NCBI GenBank assembly: GCA_037721215.1
Contig: JBBJNV010000014.1
Coordinates: forward strand, 38,626 to 102,625
Length of the DNA stretch: 64,000 bases
DNA from: Gemmatimonadaceae bacterium
Lineage (GTDB): Bacteria > Gemmatimonadota > Gemmatimonadetes > Gemmatimonadales > Gemmatimonadaceae
Direction: 5' to 3'
Shown: positions 34,576 through 45,400 of the stretch, in pieces
Numbering within the stretch: position 1 is the stretch's first letter
How the letters are laid out: each line of letters starts with the position of its first letter
Position numbers and translations under genes: made by a program
The notes under the pieces: model-generated
The model's input: the letters and a program-made list of their open reading frames with translations, nothing else
Databases searched by the model: none
Told to the model about the DNA's origin: nothing

Positions 34576-37500
34576 TTAGTATTCGCCTTCTTCCTCGAGC
34601 TCGAAGAATGGATCGGGAGGAAGCTGGCCGGTGCGCTCGACGTGAATCACACGCCGCATCGTCTGGCCTCCAGCGGTTATGGTGACCAGGTAGTCGCCTT
34701 CACCAACCGGCGCGCCGGTACGCTGACCGCCAAACCCGCCACCCCCGCCCCCTGCTCCGCCTCCACCGCCTGCGGCACCACCCTGCGGAGCACCAACGCC
34801 GGCGCGAAGAGGCGCCTCGGCAGGCCGAAGATTCAGGCTCTCATCGGGCGAAAGCGAGAGCGAAGCACGCTGCCGTCCTGCACGCCCGGCCGTGGTGTCA
34901 CGCCGGCCGGAGGCGCTGTCGCCTCCTGCACGCCGCACGGAGTCCTCACGTTGCCGGCGCACGCCTGCGGCGCGAATGCTGTCCCGCAACGCGGCCGGCC
35001 CGAGAGCGCGCGGGAGACCGCGGTAGTCCCAGTAGACGCGATGCACGCCCGGCCCTCCCGGCCCGTTCAAGCGGCGCACGACGTCGCCGCGCACGTTCGT
35101 GATTACGATGCGCGCCGTATCTCGGCGCGAATCGCCGGCAGTGAGCCGATACGCGAGCGGTGTCCCGAATGGAGGATTCTCCGCGGAGAATATCTTGTTG
35201 CCATTCCACTGCTGAGTTGTAGTCTGGGCGTACTGGTAGCTCGGGCCCGGTTGAAAGAACCATGCGCTTCGCGAAACAATGCTGTCGGCCATCTGCTCCA
35301 GCGGCGCGACATCAACCATCCATATCGAGCGGCCATGAGTACCGGCGATCAGTTCACGATCTCGCGGATGAATCTGCAGGTCGTGAACGGGAACGGAGGG
35401 AAGTCCGTTCATGAAACGTTGCCAGCTTGCGCCGCGGTTCGTGGATACGTAGACGCCAAGGTCCGTGCCCACGAAAAGCAGATCGCGATTGTGCGGGTCC
35501 TCGCGAACGACATGAATGAAATCCGCGCTTCCCGACGGCAGGTTGTTCGCGATCGACCGGAAGGTCCGGCCAAAATCGTTCGACACGTAGAGGTACGGTC
35601 TGAAATCATTGTCCCTGTGCCTGTCAAACGACACGTAGACCGTTGCCGTGTCAAAATGCGATGGTTCCACCCTGCTCACCCACGTGCGTGCCGGGAGTCC
35701 CGGAAAACGTGTTGTCAGATTTGTCCACGCGCCTCCGTCGTTCGTGGATCCCCATGTGTTGCCATCGTCCGTGCCTGCCCAGAGAATGCCAGGCCTTACT
35801 GGCGATTCCGCCAGCGTCGTAATGGTGCCATGTGTCTCAGCGCCGGTCGCGTCGCGCGTTATTCCGCCCGTGGTTCTGGTGCTGATTCGGAGGCGGGTCG
35901 AGTCGGCCCTGGAAAGATCGGGAGAAATCGGGAAGAAATTATCGCCGCGGTTGGACGATTTCAGCACCCGGTTGCCGCCCATGTATACCGTCGTGGCGGA
36001 ATGCGGCGACAGGAAGAACGGAGCTGCCCAGTTGAACCGATAGCGCCGCGCCGAATCTGCAGAGGCCCGATTTCGGAGTGACGTGAGGGCAGCGCTCACC
36101 TGCGGCGTTTCAGGCCGGGTAGTGTCTCCCCGCGCAATGATCAGCGAATCCTCGAACTGAGTTTGCCCGCGCGTGCCGCCGCGCATTATCGTGTAGCGCG
36201 CGCCGTTCGCCAGATCCAGCCGGGAAGCATTGCCGCCCTGCGATTCGCTGTAGATGATGTTGGGGTCGTTGGGATCGCTGGCAGTGTAAAATCCGTCGCC
36301 GCCGCCGACGTTGAACCAGTCGGCATTCGTCGAGCCAAGCCGGCCCCGCGTGCGGCTCGGCCCGCACCACGATCCATTGTCCTGAAGCCCGCCACACACC
36401 CGGTACGGCTTGGCCATATCGAAGCTGATTGCATAAAACTGTCCGATTGGAAACGTGTTCGGAAAGTCGTACGTACCACCGCGGTCCCAGGTGATGCCAA
36501 TGCCGCCATCGTTGCCGATTATGAAGTGTTCGGGATCACGCGGATTGATCCACATCGCATGCCAGTCGGTATGAATGGAGAGTGCGCCGCGGCGCTCGGT
36601 TTTCCCCCCGTCATCCGAAAAGCGAAACACCGATGACATCCAGTAAACGCGGTCGGGATTCTTTGGGTCGACGCGAACCTGCGAGTAGTAAAATGGACGC
36701 GCGTCGCCTGCGTTCCGCTGCATCAACGCCCATGTGGAGCCGCCATCCGCCGAACGGTAGAGGCCGCTGTTGAGCCTTTGCGCGCGCGCCGTATCCGCAC
36801 GCTGCCCGCGCACGGCTGGTTTCGGCAACGTATCGGCCTCGACAAGCGCGTAGATCACCTGCGGATTGGAAGGCGCCACTGCGATGCCGATCCTGCCTTT
36901 CGGTGTAGCGGGAAAGCCGCCTCCCCTTATTTCAGTCCACGTTGCTCCCGCATCGGTGGACTTCCAGAGGCCGCTTCCCTTTCCCCCGCTGTTGAGGAAA
37001 TACGGTCCGCGCACGCGTTCCCAGCTTGCAGCGTAAAGCGTGTTCCGGTCAGTCGGATGCATCTCCAGATCGATGAAGCCGGCCTTGTCGCTTATGAACT
37101 TGACCAGCTTCCACGACGCGCCACCATCAATTGTCTTGTAGAGGCCCCGCTCCGGATTCGCCCCCCAGGTGTGACCGACCGCAGCCACGTACACGATGTT
37201 CGGATCCTGGGGATCGACAACAACGCGTCCGATATGTTGTGTTTTCTCGAGCCCCGCCAATTTCCACGACTTACCTGCATCCGTGGATTTGTAAATGCCG
37301 CCTCCGGGAGAGATTGAATTGCGGGCGTCTTCCTCACCCGTGCCGGCATAGAGTATGTCCGGGTTGGAAGGGGCAATTGCAAGGTCCCCCATTGAGATCA
37401 CGCGCTCCCTGTCGAACAGCGGAAAAAACATCGTTGCGGCGTTGACGGTCTTCCAGATGCCACCCGTGGCGGTGGCAACGTAAAAGACCTTATGGTTTCG

Positions 37501-37683
37501 CGGATCGACTTCGATATCCGTGACTCTACCGCCCATGTTCGCCGGCCCGATCGCACGCCAGCGAAATGCATCCAGCGCCGCCGAATCGAGAGGCGTTGAG
37601 AGTTGTGCGGCGAGTGAGCTGGAGAATGCAGCGCTGATGGCCGCTGCAATTACAAGAGCGGGACGAAACAGGAGTGTGCGCAT
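34576..37683 (-). CDS. Secreted BNR/Sortilin-like beta-propeller protein
   Basis: 1035 residues with a signal peptide (LVIAAAISAAFSSSLAAQL). The mature protein repeats a photosystem-stability/BNR-Asp-box pattern: YVATATGGIWKTVNAAT, GIYKSTDAGKSWKLAG, GLYKTIDGGASWKLV, GLWKSTDAGATWTE, and GLYRSADGGSTWALM, then more irregular copies, for two propeller-like domains. It ends with a glycine-rich linker (GGAAGGGGGAGGGGGGFGGQ) and a short beta domain (GDYLVTITAGGQTMRRVIHV). BNR proteins of this type are common, of unknown function, and are sometimes named glycosyl hydrolases without evidence. Confidence 0.85.
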   Translation of the reverse strand: MRTLLFRPALVIAAAISAAFSSSLAAQLSTPLDSAALDAFRWRAIGPANMGGRVTDIEVDPRNHKVFYVATATGGIWKTVNAATMFFPLFDRERVISMGDLAIAPSNPDILYAGTGEEDARNSISPGGGIYKSTDAGKSWKLAGLEKTQHIGRVVVDPQDPNIVYVAAVGHTWGANPERGLYKTIDGGASWKLVKFISDKAGFIDLEMHPTDRNTLYAASWERVRGPYFLNSGGKGSGLWKSTDAGATWTEIRGGGFPATPKGRIGIAVAPSNPQVIYALVEADTLPKPAVRGQRADTARAQRLNSGLYRSADGGSTWALMQRNAGDARPFYYSQVRVDPKNPDRVYWMSSVFRFSDDGGKTERRGALSIHTDWHAMWINPRDPEHFIIGNDGGIGITWDRGGTYDFPNTFPIGQFYAISFDMAKPYRVCGGLQDNGSWCGPSRTRGRLGSTNADWFNVGGGDGFYTASDPNDPNIIYSESQGGNASRLDLANGARYTIMRGGTRGQTQFEDSLIIARGDTTRPETPQVSAALTSLRNRASADSARRYRFNWAAPFFLSPHSATTVYMGGNRVLKSSNRGDNFFPISPDLSRADSTRLRISTRTTGGITRDATGAETHGTITTLAESPVRPGILWAGTDDGNTWGSTNDGGAWTNLTTRFPGLPARTWVSRVEPSHFDTATVYVSFDRHRDNDFRPYLYVSNDFGRTFRSIANNLPSGSADFIHVVREDPHNRDLLFVGTDLGVYVSTNRGASWQRFMNGLPSVPVHDLQIHPRDRELIAGTHGRSIWMVDVAPLEQMADSIVSRSAWFFQPGPSYQYAQTTTQQWNGNKIFSAENPPFGTPLAYRLTAGDSRRDTARIVITNVRGDVVRRLNGPGGPGVHRVYWDYRGLPRALGPAALRDSIRAAGVRRQREDSVRRAGGDSASGRRDTTAGRAGRQRASLSLSPDESLNLRPAEAPLRAGVGAPQGGAAGGGGGAGGGGGGFGGQRTGAPVGEGDYLVTITAGGQTMRRVIHVERTGQLPPDPFFELEEEGEY

Positions 37684-37719
37684 GAAGGAAGGAAGTGGGT
37701 TGTCCGGCGTTTGTGGAAC

Positions 37720-38628
37720 TCAGGCGGCGGTAGCGGAAGCAATATCGATGTCTGACCAGGGCCGCTCTGAACGCGGCCACCCGACGAGCTCGGGATGAAA
37801 TATGTGAGCGAGCAGCTCGACAGCTTCTGACATTCGCGGACCCGGCCTCGCGAAATATGCGTTGGCATCGACGGCTACCACACGTGCATCCGTCACCCGC
37901 GCTAAAGTCTTTGCCAACTCAACAGACTGTTCGAGACCGTATCCGCACGGTGACACGATGATGATCTCCGGTGCTGCATCGATCAGATCGCGCTGGTCGA
38001 CGCGAACCGAATCCTCCCCCGGCCTGCCGAGTGGATCGGAACCGCCGGCGAGCCCGATCATTTCCGGGACCCAGTGTCCGGCACAAAAGAGCGGATTTGT
38101 CCACTCGAGGAAAACAACGCGACGGATTCTCGCACTGCCGACCGCCGCGCGTACGGCGTCGATCCGCTGCCGGGTAGTTTCAACAAGTGCGTTTGCTTCC
38201 ACTGAACGTCCAATAGACTCACCGACCGCAAGGATGTTTTCCTCGATCTGGGCGATCGTCTGCGGAGTGAGGAAAAGAATTTCCGGTCGCGGCCCGAACG
38301 ATTCCACGGCGCGACTCAGCTCATTCCCCGATGGCGCGCAGACACGACAAAGATCCTGAGTGAGAATGACGTCCGGCGCCAGATCGCGCAGCAGTACTTC
38401 ATCGATTTCGTACATCGAAGCGCCGCTCGTCATCCGCTCCCCAATCGCCTGGTCAATCTGCTCCGGCGTCAAACCATCCAGCTTCAAAGCTGGACGGCTT
38501 ACTACCGGCAGTGTGCGCACCGACGGCGGAAAGTCGCATTCATGCGAGCGGCCAACGAGCTCGGCACCTGCGCCAAGCGCGTGTACAATCTCCGTTGCCG
38601 CCGGAAGGAAGGAAACTATTCGCGACAC
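37720..38628 (-). CDS. BtuF-like cobalamin/iron-siderophore binding protein
   Basis: 302 residues of periplasmic-binding-protein class III fold: IVSFLPAATEIVHALGAGAE, VGRSHECDFPPSV, VVSRPALKLDG, LAPDVILTQDLCRVCAPSG, and EWTNPLFCAGHWVPEMIGLA. This is the BtuF-type helical-backbone binding protein. No signal peptide is visible, and no BtuC/BtuD genes are nearby, so it may act with a distant transporter or in the cytoplasm. Start ATG 38628 is natural for the family, which begins right at the first beta strand. Confidence 0.85.
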   Translation of the reverse strand: MSRIVSFLPAATEIVHALGAGAELVGRSHECDFPPSVRTLPVVSRPALKLDGLTPEQIDQAIGERMTSGASMYEIDEVLLRDLAPDVILTQDLCRVCAPSGNELSRAVESFGPRPEILFLTPQTIAQIEENILAVGESIGRSVEANALVETTRQRIDAVRAAVGSARIRRVVFLEWTNPLFCAGHWVPEMIGLAGGSDPLGRPGEDSVRVDQRDLIDAAPEIIIVSPCGYGLEQSVELAKTLARVTDARVVAVDANAYFARPGPRMSEAVELLAHIFHPELVGWPRSERPWSDIDIASATAA

Positions 38629-38683
38629 TTGGGAACTCCGGGTCTCGATTCCAGCATACGTTGCTTGCCCATTTGCACGGAAA

Positions 38684-40009
38684 CTACACCTCGTCCCAGA
38701 TCTTGCGGTGGCTCGTTTCCTCCAACGTCAGAGAGCCGACGATGAACGTAAGCGCCGCAATGGCGGTGGGGTAGAACAGGCCGGCGTAGATGTTTCCGGT
38801 GCGCGCCACCAGGGCGGTGGCGATAAGCGGCAGAAATCCTCCGAACCACCCGTTGCCGAAATGATAGGGAAGTGACATCGACGTATATCTCACGCGCGCT
38901 GGAAAAGACTCGACGAGAAATGCGGCGACGGGCCCGGTGATCATTGCGGCAAACACAATCTGCACGACAATCAGAGCGACAATCACGGGTGCATTCAGGG
39001 GCGCGGAGAACGACGTCATTGCACGGTACAGGACGAAGTATGAAAGCGCCGCGAAAAGATTCCCGGCCATCATCAGTCTCTTCCTGCCGAATCTGTCCGA
39101 CAGATGCCCGAACAGAATGAAAAATGGAGTGCCTGCGACGAGCGCCGCGGCGACGATTGCATACGAAGTCGCGAGAGGGATTTTGAGCACGGTCTGGAGA
39201 AAGAAGAGGGCGTAGAACTGTCCGGTATACCAGACCACCGCCTGCCCGGCGGTCACTCCGAACAGCACCCGCAGCACAACTTTCCATTTCGGCCAGCTGT
39301 CGAAACTTTCTCTTATGGGCGACACCGCCGAGCCGCCCTGCGCCTTGAGTTTGGCGAACAGTGGCGACTCTCCGAGTTGCAGCCGGATGTAAAACGACAG
39401 CGCCACGAGAGCGATCGACAGGAGAAATGGTATGCGCCAGCCCCACCGCGCGAACTCCGCCTCGCCCAGCGCATTGCGCGTTAACAGAATTACCATCAAT
39501 GAGACGAACAGCCCGACGGTGGCCGTGGTCTGAATGAAACTCGTGTAGAAACCACGTCGCGCATCCGGTACGTGCTCGGCCACGTACACGGCGGCGCCTC
39601 CGTACTCGCCTCCCAGAGCAAGGCCTTGCAGCAGGCGCAATATCACAAGGATAATCGGAGCGGCGATACCGATTGAGTCGTAGCCGGGGAGTATACCGAT
39701 TGCAGCAGTCGATCCTCCCATGATCAGCAATGTTGCGAGAAACGCGTACTTGCGGCCGACGAGATCGCCTACCCTTCCGAAAAACAGAGCGCCAAGCGGA
39801 CGCACCGCAAAGCCTACGGCAAAGGTGGCGAGCGTTTTCAGAAAGCTTGCTGTCGGACTGCCTGACGGATAGAACTGCGTCGAGATGATCGTTGCGAGAC
39901 TTCCAAAAATGAAGAAGTCATACCACTCGATCATCGTGCCGGCGGTGGAAGCGGCGATCACCCGCCAGATACCACGCGGCTGCGCGTCGGGTTTCAGCTC
40001 GGTCTGCAT
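38684..40009 (-). CDS. MFS transporter, metabolite:proton symporter type
   Basis: About 441 residues from ATG 40009; the open frame extends to 40288, but the extra 93 residues do not look like protein. Features are the start of helix 1 (STAGTMIEWYDFFIFGSLAT), the loop 2-3 motif GRVGDLVGRKYAF, ALGGEYGGAAVYVAEHVPDARRGF, and GHLSDRFGRKRLMMAG. It belongs to the ShiA/ProP/KgtP group of proton symporters for organic acids or osmolytes. The divergent pxpABC operon begins 61 bases away, so uptake of pyroglutamate or another acid is a reasonable but unproven guess. Confidence 0.88.
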   Translation of the reverse strand: MQTELKPDAQPRGIWRVIAASTAGTMIEWYDFFIFGSLATIISTQFYPSGSPTASFLKTLATFAVGFAVRPLGALFFGRVGDLVGRKYAFLATLLIMGGSTAAIGILPGYDSIGIAAPIILVILRLLQGLALGGEYGGAAVYVAEHVPDARRGFYTSFIQTTATVGLFVSLMVILLTRNALGEAEFARWGWRIPFLLSIALVALSFYIRLQLGESPLFAKLKAQGGSAVSPIRESFDSWPKWKVVLRVLFGVTAGQAVVWYTGQFYALFFLQTVLKIPLATSYAIVAAALVAGTPFFILFGHLSDRFGRKRLMMAGNLFAALSYFVLYRAMTSFSAPLNAPVIVALIVVQIVFAAMITGPVAAFLVESFPARVRYTSMSLPYHFGNGWFGGFLPLIATALVARTGNIYAGLFYPTAIAALTFIVGSLTLEETSHRKIWDEV

Positions 40010-40070
40010 TGCGCATATCTTGGTTTGTGCTGCGACATCCGACAACCACCGAGTGCTACATTGGCACGAC

Positions 40071-40820
40071 ATGGACCTGAATGCGGATATCGGAGAGCAC
40101 GATGGCGAAGGCTTTGCCCGCGATGCTGAATTACTGGCGATAGTGACGTCGGCGAGCATTGCGTGCGGTGCCCACGCGGGATCGGAATCCGTCATGCGGC
40201 AGACCATTCGTGAAGCCGCCCAGCGCGGAGTGGCGATCGGCGCACATCCGGGATATCCCGATCGCGCCGGATTTGGCAGAAAGAGCATATCGATGCCCGC
40301 TGCCGATCTCGCAGCGGTGATCGTCGCTCAGGTAACTGCGCTGTTGCTGTGCTGTGACGAAGGCGGTGCGCAGCTGAAGTACGTCAAGCCTCACGGGGCG
40401 CTTTACAATCAGGCAATGCGTGACCCCACGATCGCGAGAACGATTGCCCGCGCGACCAGCTTGATAGATCCACAGTTGTTTGTTCTCGCTCCGGCGGGCA
40501 GCGCGCTTGCCGCCGAGGCGGCTGCGGCCGGGCTTCGCGTTGCGAGGGAGGCGTTCATCGATCGGGCATATCTGGATGATGGGACGTTGATGCCGCGAGA
40601 CCGCGACGGCGCTTTGCTACGCAATCCCTCCGTAGCAGCGGAGCGCGCGCTGGTGATGGCGAGAGATCAAACCGTCACCTCAGCCAGCGGCGAAGTCATT
40701 GCGATGTGTGCTGATTCATTGTGCATCCATGGCGACAGCGTCGGCGCGCTTGCAATGGTTCGCGCGGCAAGACGCCGCCTGGAGCAAGCTGGAATGGTCA
40801 TCGCTCCATTCGCTCCGTGA
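40071..40820 (+). CDS. pxpA: 5-oxoprolinase subunit A (LamB/YcsF family)
   Basis: 249 residues starting MDLNADIGEHDGEGFARDAE, the family start motif. Other motifs are SIACGAHAGSESVMRQTIR, GAHPGYPDRAGFGRK, YVKPHGALYNQ, and REAFIDRAYLDDGTLMPR. PxpA is the catalytic part of the PxpABC complex that opens 5-oxoproline to glutamate at the cost of ATP, in the cytoplasm. ATG 40071 begins this motif; earlier in-frame codons give no protein-like sequence. The stop overlaps the pxpB start. Confidence 0.95.
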   Translation: MDLNADIGEHDGEGFARDAELLAIVTSASIACGAHAGSESVMRQTIREAAQRGVAIGAHPGYPDRAGFGRKSISMPAADLAAVIVAQVTALLLCCDEGGAQLKYVKPHGALYNQAMRDPTIARTIARATSLIDPQLFVLAPAGSALAAEAAAAGLRVAREAFIDRAYLDDGTLMPRDRDGALLRNPSVAAERALVMARDQTVTSASGEVIAMCADSLCIHGDSVGALAMVRAARRRLEQAGMVIAPFAP

Positions 40821-41482
40821 TACTCAGACCGCCCGCGTTCGCGCCACTCGGCGACAGCGCAATAGCGATCAGGTTCGGTGAGGGAGCGAGCGACGAATTG
40901 AGTCGTGCCGTGTTTCGCTCCGCACAGGCGCTGGCTCGCGCGCGGATCGACGGCGCTGACGACATCGTTCCGGCGTATGCTGTGCTCACCGTCTTTTACG
41001 ATCCGGTCGCGGTGAGCTACGATGACATGCTCGTGCGTATTCAGGCGGCGCTCCCGGATGAGGCAGATGCTGCAGACGATTTTCACACTCCGCCGGCGAC
41101 GTTAGTGAGAATTCCGGTGCGGTACGATGGAGAAGATCTCGACAACGTCGGCCGCACTACTGGTTTGAGTACCAAAGATCTCATCGAGCTCCATTCGGGG
41201 GGCGACTACCGCGCACAGGTAATCGGATTCGTCCCCGGCTTCGCCTATCTCGGCACGCTCGACCCTCGTCTTTCATGTCCACGCCTCGCATCGCCCCGGA
41301 AACACGTACGGCCCGGCTCGGTCGCGATCGCCGACTTGCAGACCGCCGTTTATCCCTCGACGACGCCGGGAGGATGGAACATCATCGGACATACCGAGAC
41401 CGTAATGTTCGATGCGATGCGCGATACCCCGGCGCTGTTGCGCGTGGGCGACCGGGTGAAGTTCGATCCGGTCGACTTGTGA
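40817..41482 (+). CDS. pxpB: 5-oxoprolinase subunit B
   Basis: 221 residues from GTG 40817, which overlaps the pxpA stop (GTGA). Kinase-inhibitor/AHS1 domain motifs: FAPLGDSAIAIRFGEG, YAVLTVFYDP, HSGGDYRAQVIGFVPGFAYL, SPRKHVRPGSVAIADLQTAV and TPGGWNIIGHT. It joins PxpC to phosphorylate or bind 5-oxoproline for the PxpABC reaction. The start suits the short N-terminal strand before PLGDSA. Confidence 0.94.
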   Translation: MILRPPAFAPLGDSAIAIRFGEGASDELSRAVFRSAQALARARIDGADDIVPAYAVLTVFYDPVAVSYDDMLVRIQAALPDEADAADDFHTPPATLVRIPVRYDGEDLDNVGRTTGLSTKDLIELHSGGDYRAQVIGFVPGFAYLGTLDPRLSCPRLASPRKHVRPGSVAIADLQTAVYPSTTPGGWNIIGHTETVMFDAMRDTPALLRVGDRVKFDPVDL

Positions 41483-42408
41483 TTGCCGTGGCGCGGGCAC
41501 CGGCGTACCTGACCATCCAGGATATGGGAAGGCACGGGTATCGCAGCGCTGGCGTTCCGCGGGGTGGTGCAATGGACGAATGGTCACTTGCAGCAGTGAA
41601 TCAGATAGTCGGCAATGCGCGTGGCGCGGCGGGACTGGAATGGGCACTGAGCGGCGGTGCATTGCAATTCCGCGACAACACCACATTTGCAATCGGCGGA
41701 GCAGATGCGGTGTGCGCCCTCAGCGGAATTTCTGTCGACCCTTACCGTGCTATCAGCGCGAAGGCGGGCGACACCCTCGTCGTCGACAGAATCATCGGCG
41801 GAAGATTTCTCTACGTTGCAGTTTCAAGAGGGATCGCATGCGAACCGGTGCTGGGGAGTCGAAGCACATACCTCGCCGGTGGATTCGGCGGGCACGACGG
41901 ACGGCGTCTGCGGTCAGGCGACCTGATCGCAACCGGCGCAGTCAGGCGGTCGATGCGGCGTCATCAGGTGAGTGATCCCCTGCCCGCCCATCTGCAGCCC
42001 TCATTGCGCACCGACGCAATGAGAATTGTGCTCAAGTTGTTCGCCGGCGGGGATCCTGTACACGATTTCATGTTCGCCAGGTACCACGTATCGCTGGCGT
42101 CGGACCGAACCGGATACAGACTCGACGGAATCATGCAGACCGGCGGCGAATCTGTTACGTCGGAGCCCGTGTGTCCGGGTGCGATCCAGCTTCCGCCCGA
42201 CGGCGGGCCGATCGTACTCATGGCTGATGCTCCCACTATCGGAGGTTACCGGGTCGCCGGTTGCGTAATATCGGCGGATCTGGGATCACTCGCGCAGAAA
42301 GTGCCCGGTGATGAAGTGACGTTTGAGGCGGTCAGCGTGCGCGTCGCGCAGGCCCATCTGCAAAAGCGTGAGGAGCTGATGAACGCTATCGCGGAGTGGG
42401 CACTGTAG
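41479..42408 (+). CDS. pxpC: 5-oxoprolinase subunit C (biotin-dependent carboxyltransferase family)
   Basis: 309 residues from GTG 41479, overlapping the pxpB stop (GTGA). AHS2 motifs: APAYLTIQDMGRHGYRSAGV, PRGGAMDEWSLAAVNQIVGN, GLEWALSGGALQF, TYLAGGFGGHDGRRLRSGD, SDRTGYRLDG and PVCPGAIQLPPDGGPIVLM. It is the third part of ATP-dependent 5-oxoprolinase. The three genes are coupled by four-base overlaps, so they should be made in equal amounts. Confidence 0.94.
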   Translation: MIAVARAPAYLTIQDMGRHGYRSAGVPRGGAMDEWSLAAVNQIVGNARGAAGLEWALSGGALQFRDNTTFAIGGADAVCALSGISVDPYRAISAKAGDTLVVDRIIGGRFLYVAVSRGIACEPVLGSRSTYLAGGFGGHDGRRLRSGDLIATGAVRRSMRRHQVSDPLPAHLQPSLRTDAMRIVLKLFAGGDPVHDFMFARYHVSLASDRTGYRLDGIMQTGGESVTSEPVCPGAIQLPPDGGPIVLMADAPTIGGYRVAGCVISADLGSLAQKVPGDEVTFEAVSVRVAQAHLQKREELMNAIAEWAL

Positions 42409-42494
42409 CTGGCCTGACCGGCATGTTGCACGCATCCCGCATTTAAGCAGAAGCAGGAGGCGGACCGTCTACTGACTCCGCGCCGCTGAACTGT

Positions 42495-45400
42495 TCAGGG
42501 CGTGCCCTGGAACATGATCGACACAATCTGATCGGCGATCGCGTCCCGAACCGACTCTGCGTAGTGCAGCTCGTCGTTCGTCACGTGCAGCGTCGGACTC
42601 TTCCACGTTAAACCGTTGTCGTTCGACGTCAGCGTTGCAATATCGATGAGTCTCACTCCTTTCGCCTGCGCAAGCGTGCGGATGAGATTGTTGAGCTGAG
42701 GGATTTGTTCGCTGGCGCCCGCATTGCGAGGTGGCAGCGTCGCAACCATCAGCCGGTTCGCCGGGAGTCCGCTGGCGGTCCACTTGTCAATCATGATCTC
42801 GATGTTGTTGCGAATTTCGGTCGCTGACGGCCCACCCGGCCGGGCGTCGTTGGTACCCATCGATATGTACGCGTAATCGGACGTGCGCGGCATGAACGCC
42901 TGAACCCTCCGCACCGGGCCGTCGGGGAAGAAATCGTTGGAGGGCTCGTTCCCGCTCCACGGGAAAGCGGCGCCGAGTACTTCGCCGTCGAAACGCGTTA
43001 CACCGTTGACTACCGTGAGAGCATTCGGGCTTCCAAGGAAACTGCGGCCGGTCGACGTTCCCGTGTTCGAGATTCCATGATTCACGACCTTGATCGTTTT
43101 CGACCGGCTCGCGCGCCAGCGGGATTCAACTTTGCCGGCGAGCTGCAGCGGACTGTTAGGTGCGCCGGGCCCGAGTCGGATGGCGGGGTTGGCATTTGAT
43201 ACGTACGATGCGACTCTTGGTGCTGCCTCGGCGCCTTGGTAGCCCAGGTCGGTATTGGAATCACCAAACGTTACCAGCTGCACCTCTGCCTGCCCGATAG
43301 CAACAAAAATCACCGGGTTGCCGGTAAGGCCTTGGACGGTAGCGAACAACGAATTGCCGCCGATGCCGAGCGTCCAGCTCCCGACCGTTGCGATTCCCGA
43401 AGCATTGGTGACTGCATTGGCGCCGGTGATAGTGCCCGTTCCGCTGCGGATGCTGAACACGACACTCACGCCCGAAACTCCAACGCCCTCGGAGTCGGTG
43501 ACCTTGACCGACGGCGCGATCGGAACAGCCGCGTTTGCGAGGGCCTTCTGATTGTCACCAGCGTTGATGGCAATTGCGGTTGGCGGCAGAGCGATCGCCG
43601 TTGCCACGAACGTGAACGGACTGCCGGCGAGCGTCCCGGCGGTAGCGGTAAGCCGGTTGTCCCCGATGGTCGGGCCGAGGGTCCAGCTGCCGACCGTCGC
43701 GATACCGTCCGCATTGGTCGTCGCTTCTGCCCCGGTGATGCTGCCACCGCCGACGACAACCGCGAAGGCCACGACGTATCCCGGCACGGGTATACCGGCC
43801 GCATCAGTGATTCTGACGGATGGAAGCGTTGCAATCCGTCGGCCCGGTATCGCAGTCTGATTGTTCCCGGCGAACGGGGTCATCGTGGCGGGGACGGGGG
43901 CCACGGCTGTCGCGCTGAAAGTAATTGGGCTCCCATTCAATCCGCTCGCGCTGGCAATGAGAGTTTGCGAGCCAGGAGTGGTACCGAGCCGCCATCCGCC
44001 AACGGTGGCAATGCCCAGATTGTTCGATAACGCAACTCCACCCGTAACACTGCCACTCCCCGGACCGGGTGTAAACGTCACTGCAACGTTTGCAACCGGA
44101 TTGTTGTTTGCGTCGGTAACCTTGACTGACGGCGGCGTCGCGACAAGTCCGCCCGCGGTCGCAGATTGATTGTTTCCGGCATTTGCCACGATGATCGCTG
44201 CTGGCCCAGCTCCTCCCGCGGCGGTAAATGTCACGACAACGCCCGGAACCGCGGCTGACGATGCAGTGAGCAAGTTGGGACCTGCTATGGTCCCCAGCAC
44301 CCAGCTTCCCACAGTGGCGACGCCGCTGGCATTGGTCGTTGCCGATGCTCCGGTGATTGTTCCGCCGCCACTGGCCACTGCAAAGGTCACCGCGACGCCG
44401 GCCACCGGATTGCCCGCGGCATCGGTCACCTTCACCGAGGGTGGTGCCGGCACTGCAGCGCCAGCTGTCGCACCCTGTCCGTCTCCCGTGTTAGCGATAA
44501 GCCTCGCCGGCGGACCCGGCACGACGGTGATGCTCGCTGTCACGGATTTCCCTTCGGATGTTGCGGTAACTATCACTGTGCCCGGCACGCCCGGCGTTGC
44601 CAGCCCGGAGGATGCATTGACGGTGAGGATTGCAGAGTTATTGGTGGCCCAGGTCACCGGGCGGCTCAACACGTCACCTTGGTCATCCCTGAGAATCACA
44701 GCAAGCTGACGGGTGGTTCCGACAACGACGTTACTCACGTCCCCGGTGAAAGCGATCGATTCGACCCTCGGCTGCATCATCACTGCAAAGGTTCCAAAGC
44801 GCGTAACGTCTCCGCTCACGGTCTTGCTGGCCAGGTTGACCGTGCTGCCCGCTACGACTCTCCATACCCCCCCAATCACCTCGTAAAGCTGCAAGCCTGC
44901 TTCTGGGCTACCGGCGGCAATTTTCGAGGGATCGTATTTTATCGTGATCGTCACCGGTGAGGCGAATGTCGCGGCTACCGGACCGAAATCGAAGGCAGTT
45001 CCGGGCAAAAGGCGCGCATTGGCCGGAGGCGCGGCGGCAGGAACGACGGTCAGATTCCGGGTCGACGCGAGCGCGCCAGCCGGGAAGGTCAGAACGACTG
45101 CGCCGCCATTGAGCGTAAACGCTCCCCCCGAGCTCGAGACCACGGCGCCTTCTTTCACTACCACGTCGACACTGGCGGTGCGACCTTCGACGCTGGCTGT
45201 GATAACCGCGGTGCCAACAGCCACGCCCGTGATCAATCCGCCCGCAACTGTAACTTTTGAGGAGTCGGAGCTCGACCAAGTGACGATTCGGGCGGTGAGC
45301 ACGCTGCCGGACGCATCCTTGGGGATGACCTGTACCATTTCCGCGCCGCCGGGCACCAGCTCCACTGTGCCCACAGGCGTTATCGCGACCGTCGCGACTG

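Noticed and set aside
34642..36081. A 479-residue open frame on the plus strand opposite the BNR protein
   Set aside because: It is the shadow of a strongly GC3-biased gene; its sequence is Arg/Pro/Ala-rich without motifs.
43236..44709. Several open frames on the plus strand over the Ig repeats
   Set aside because: Their repeats follow the Ig repeats on the opposite strand, so they are not separate genes.
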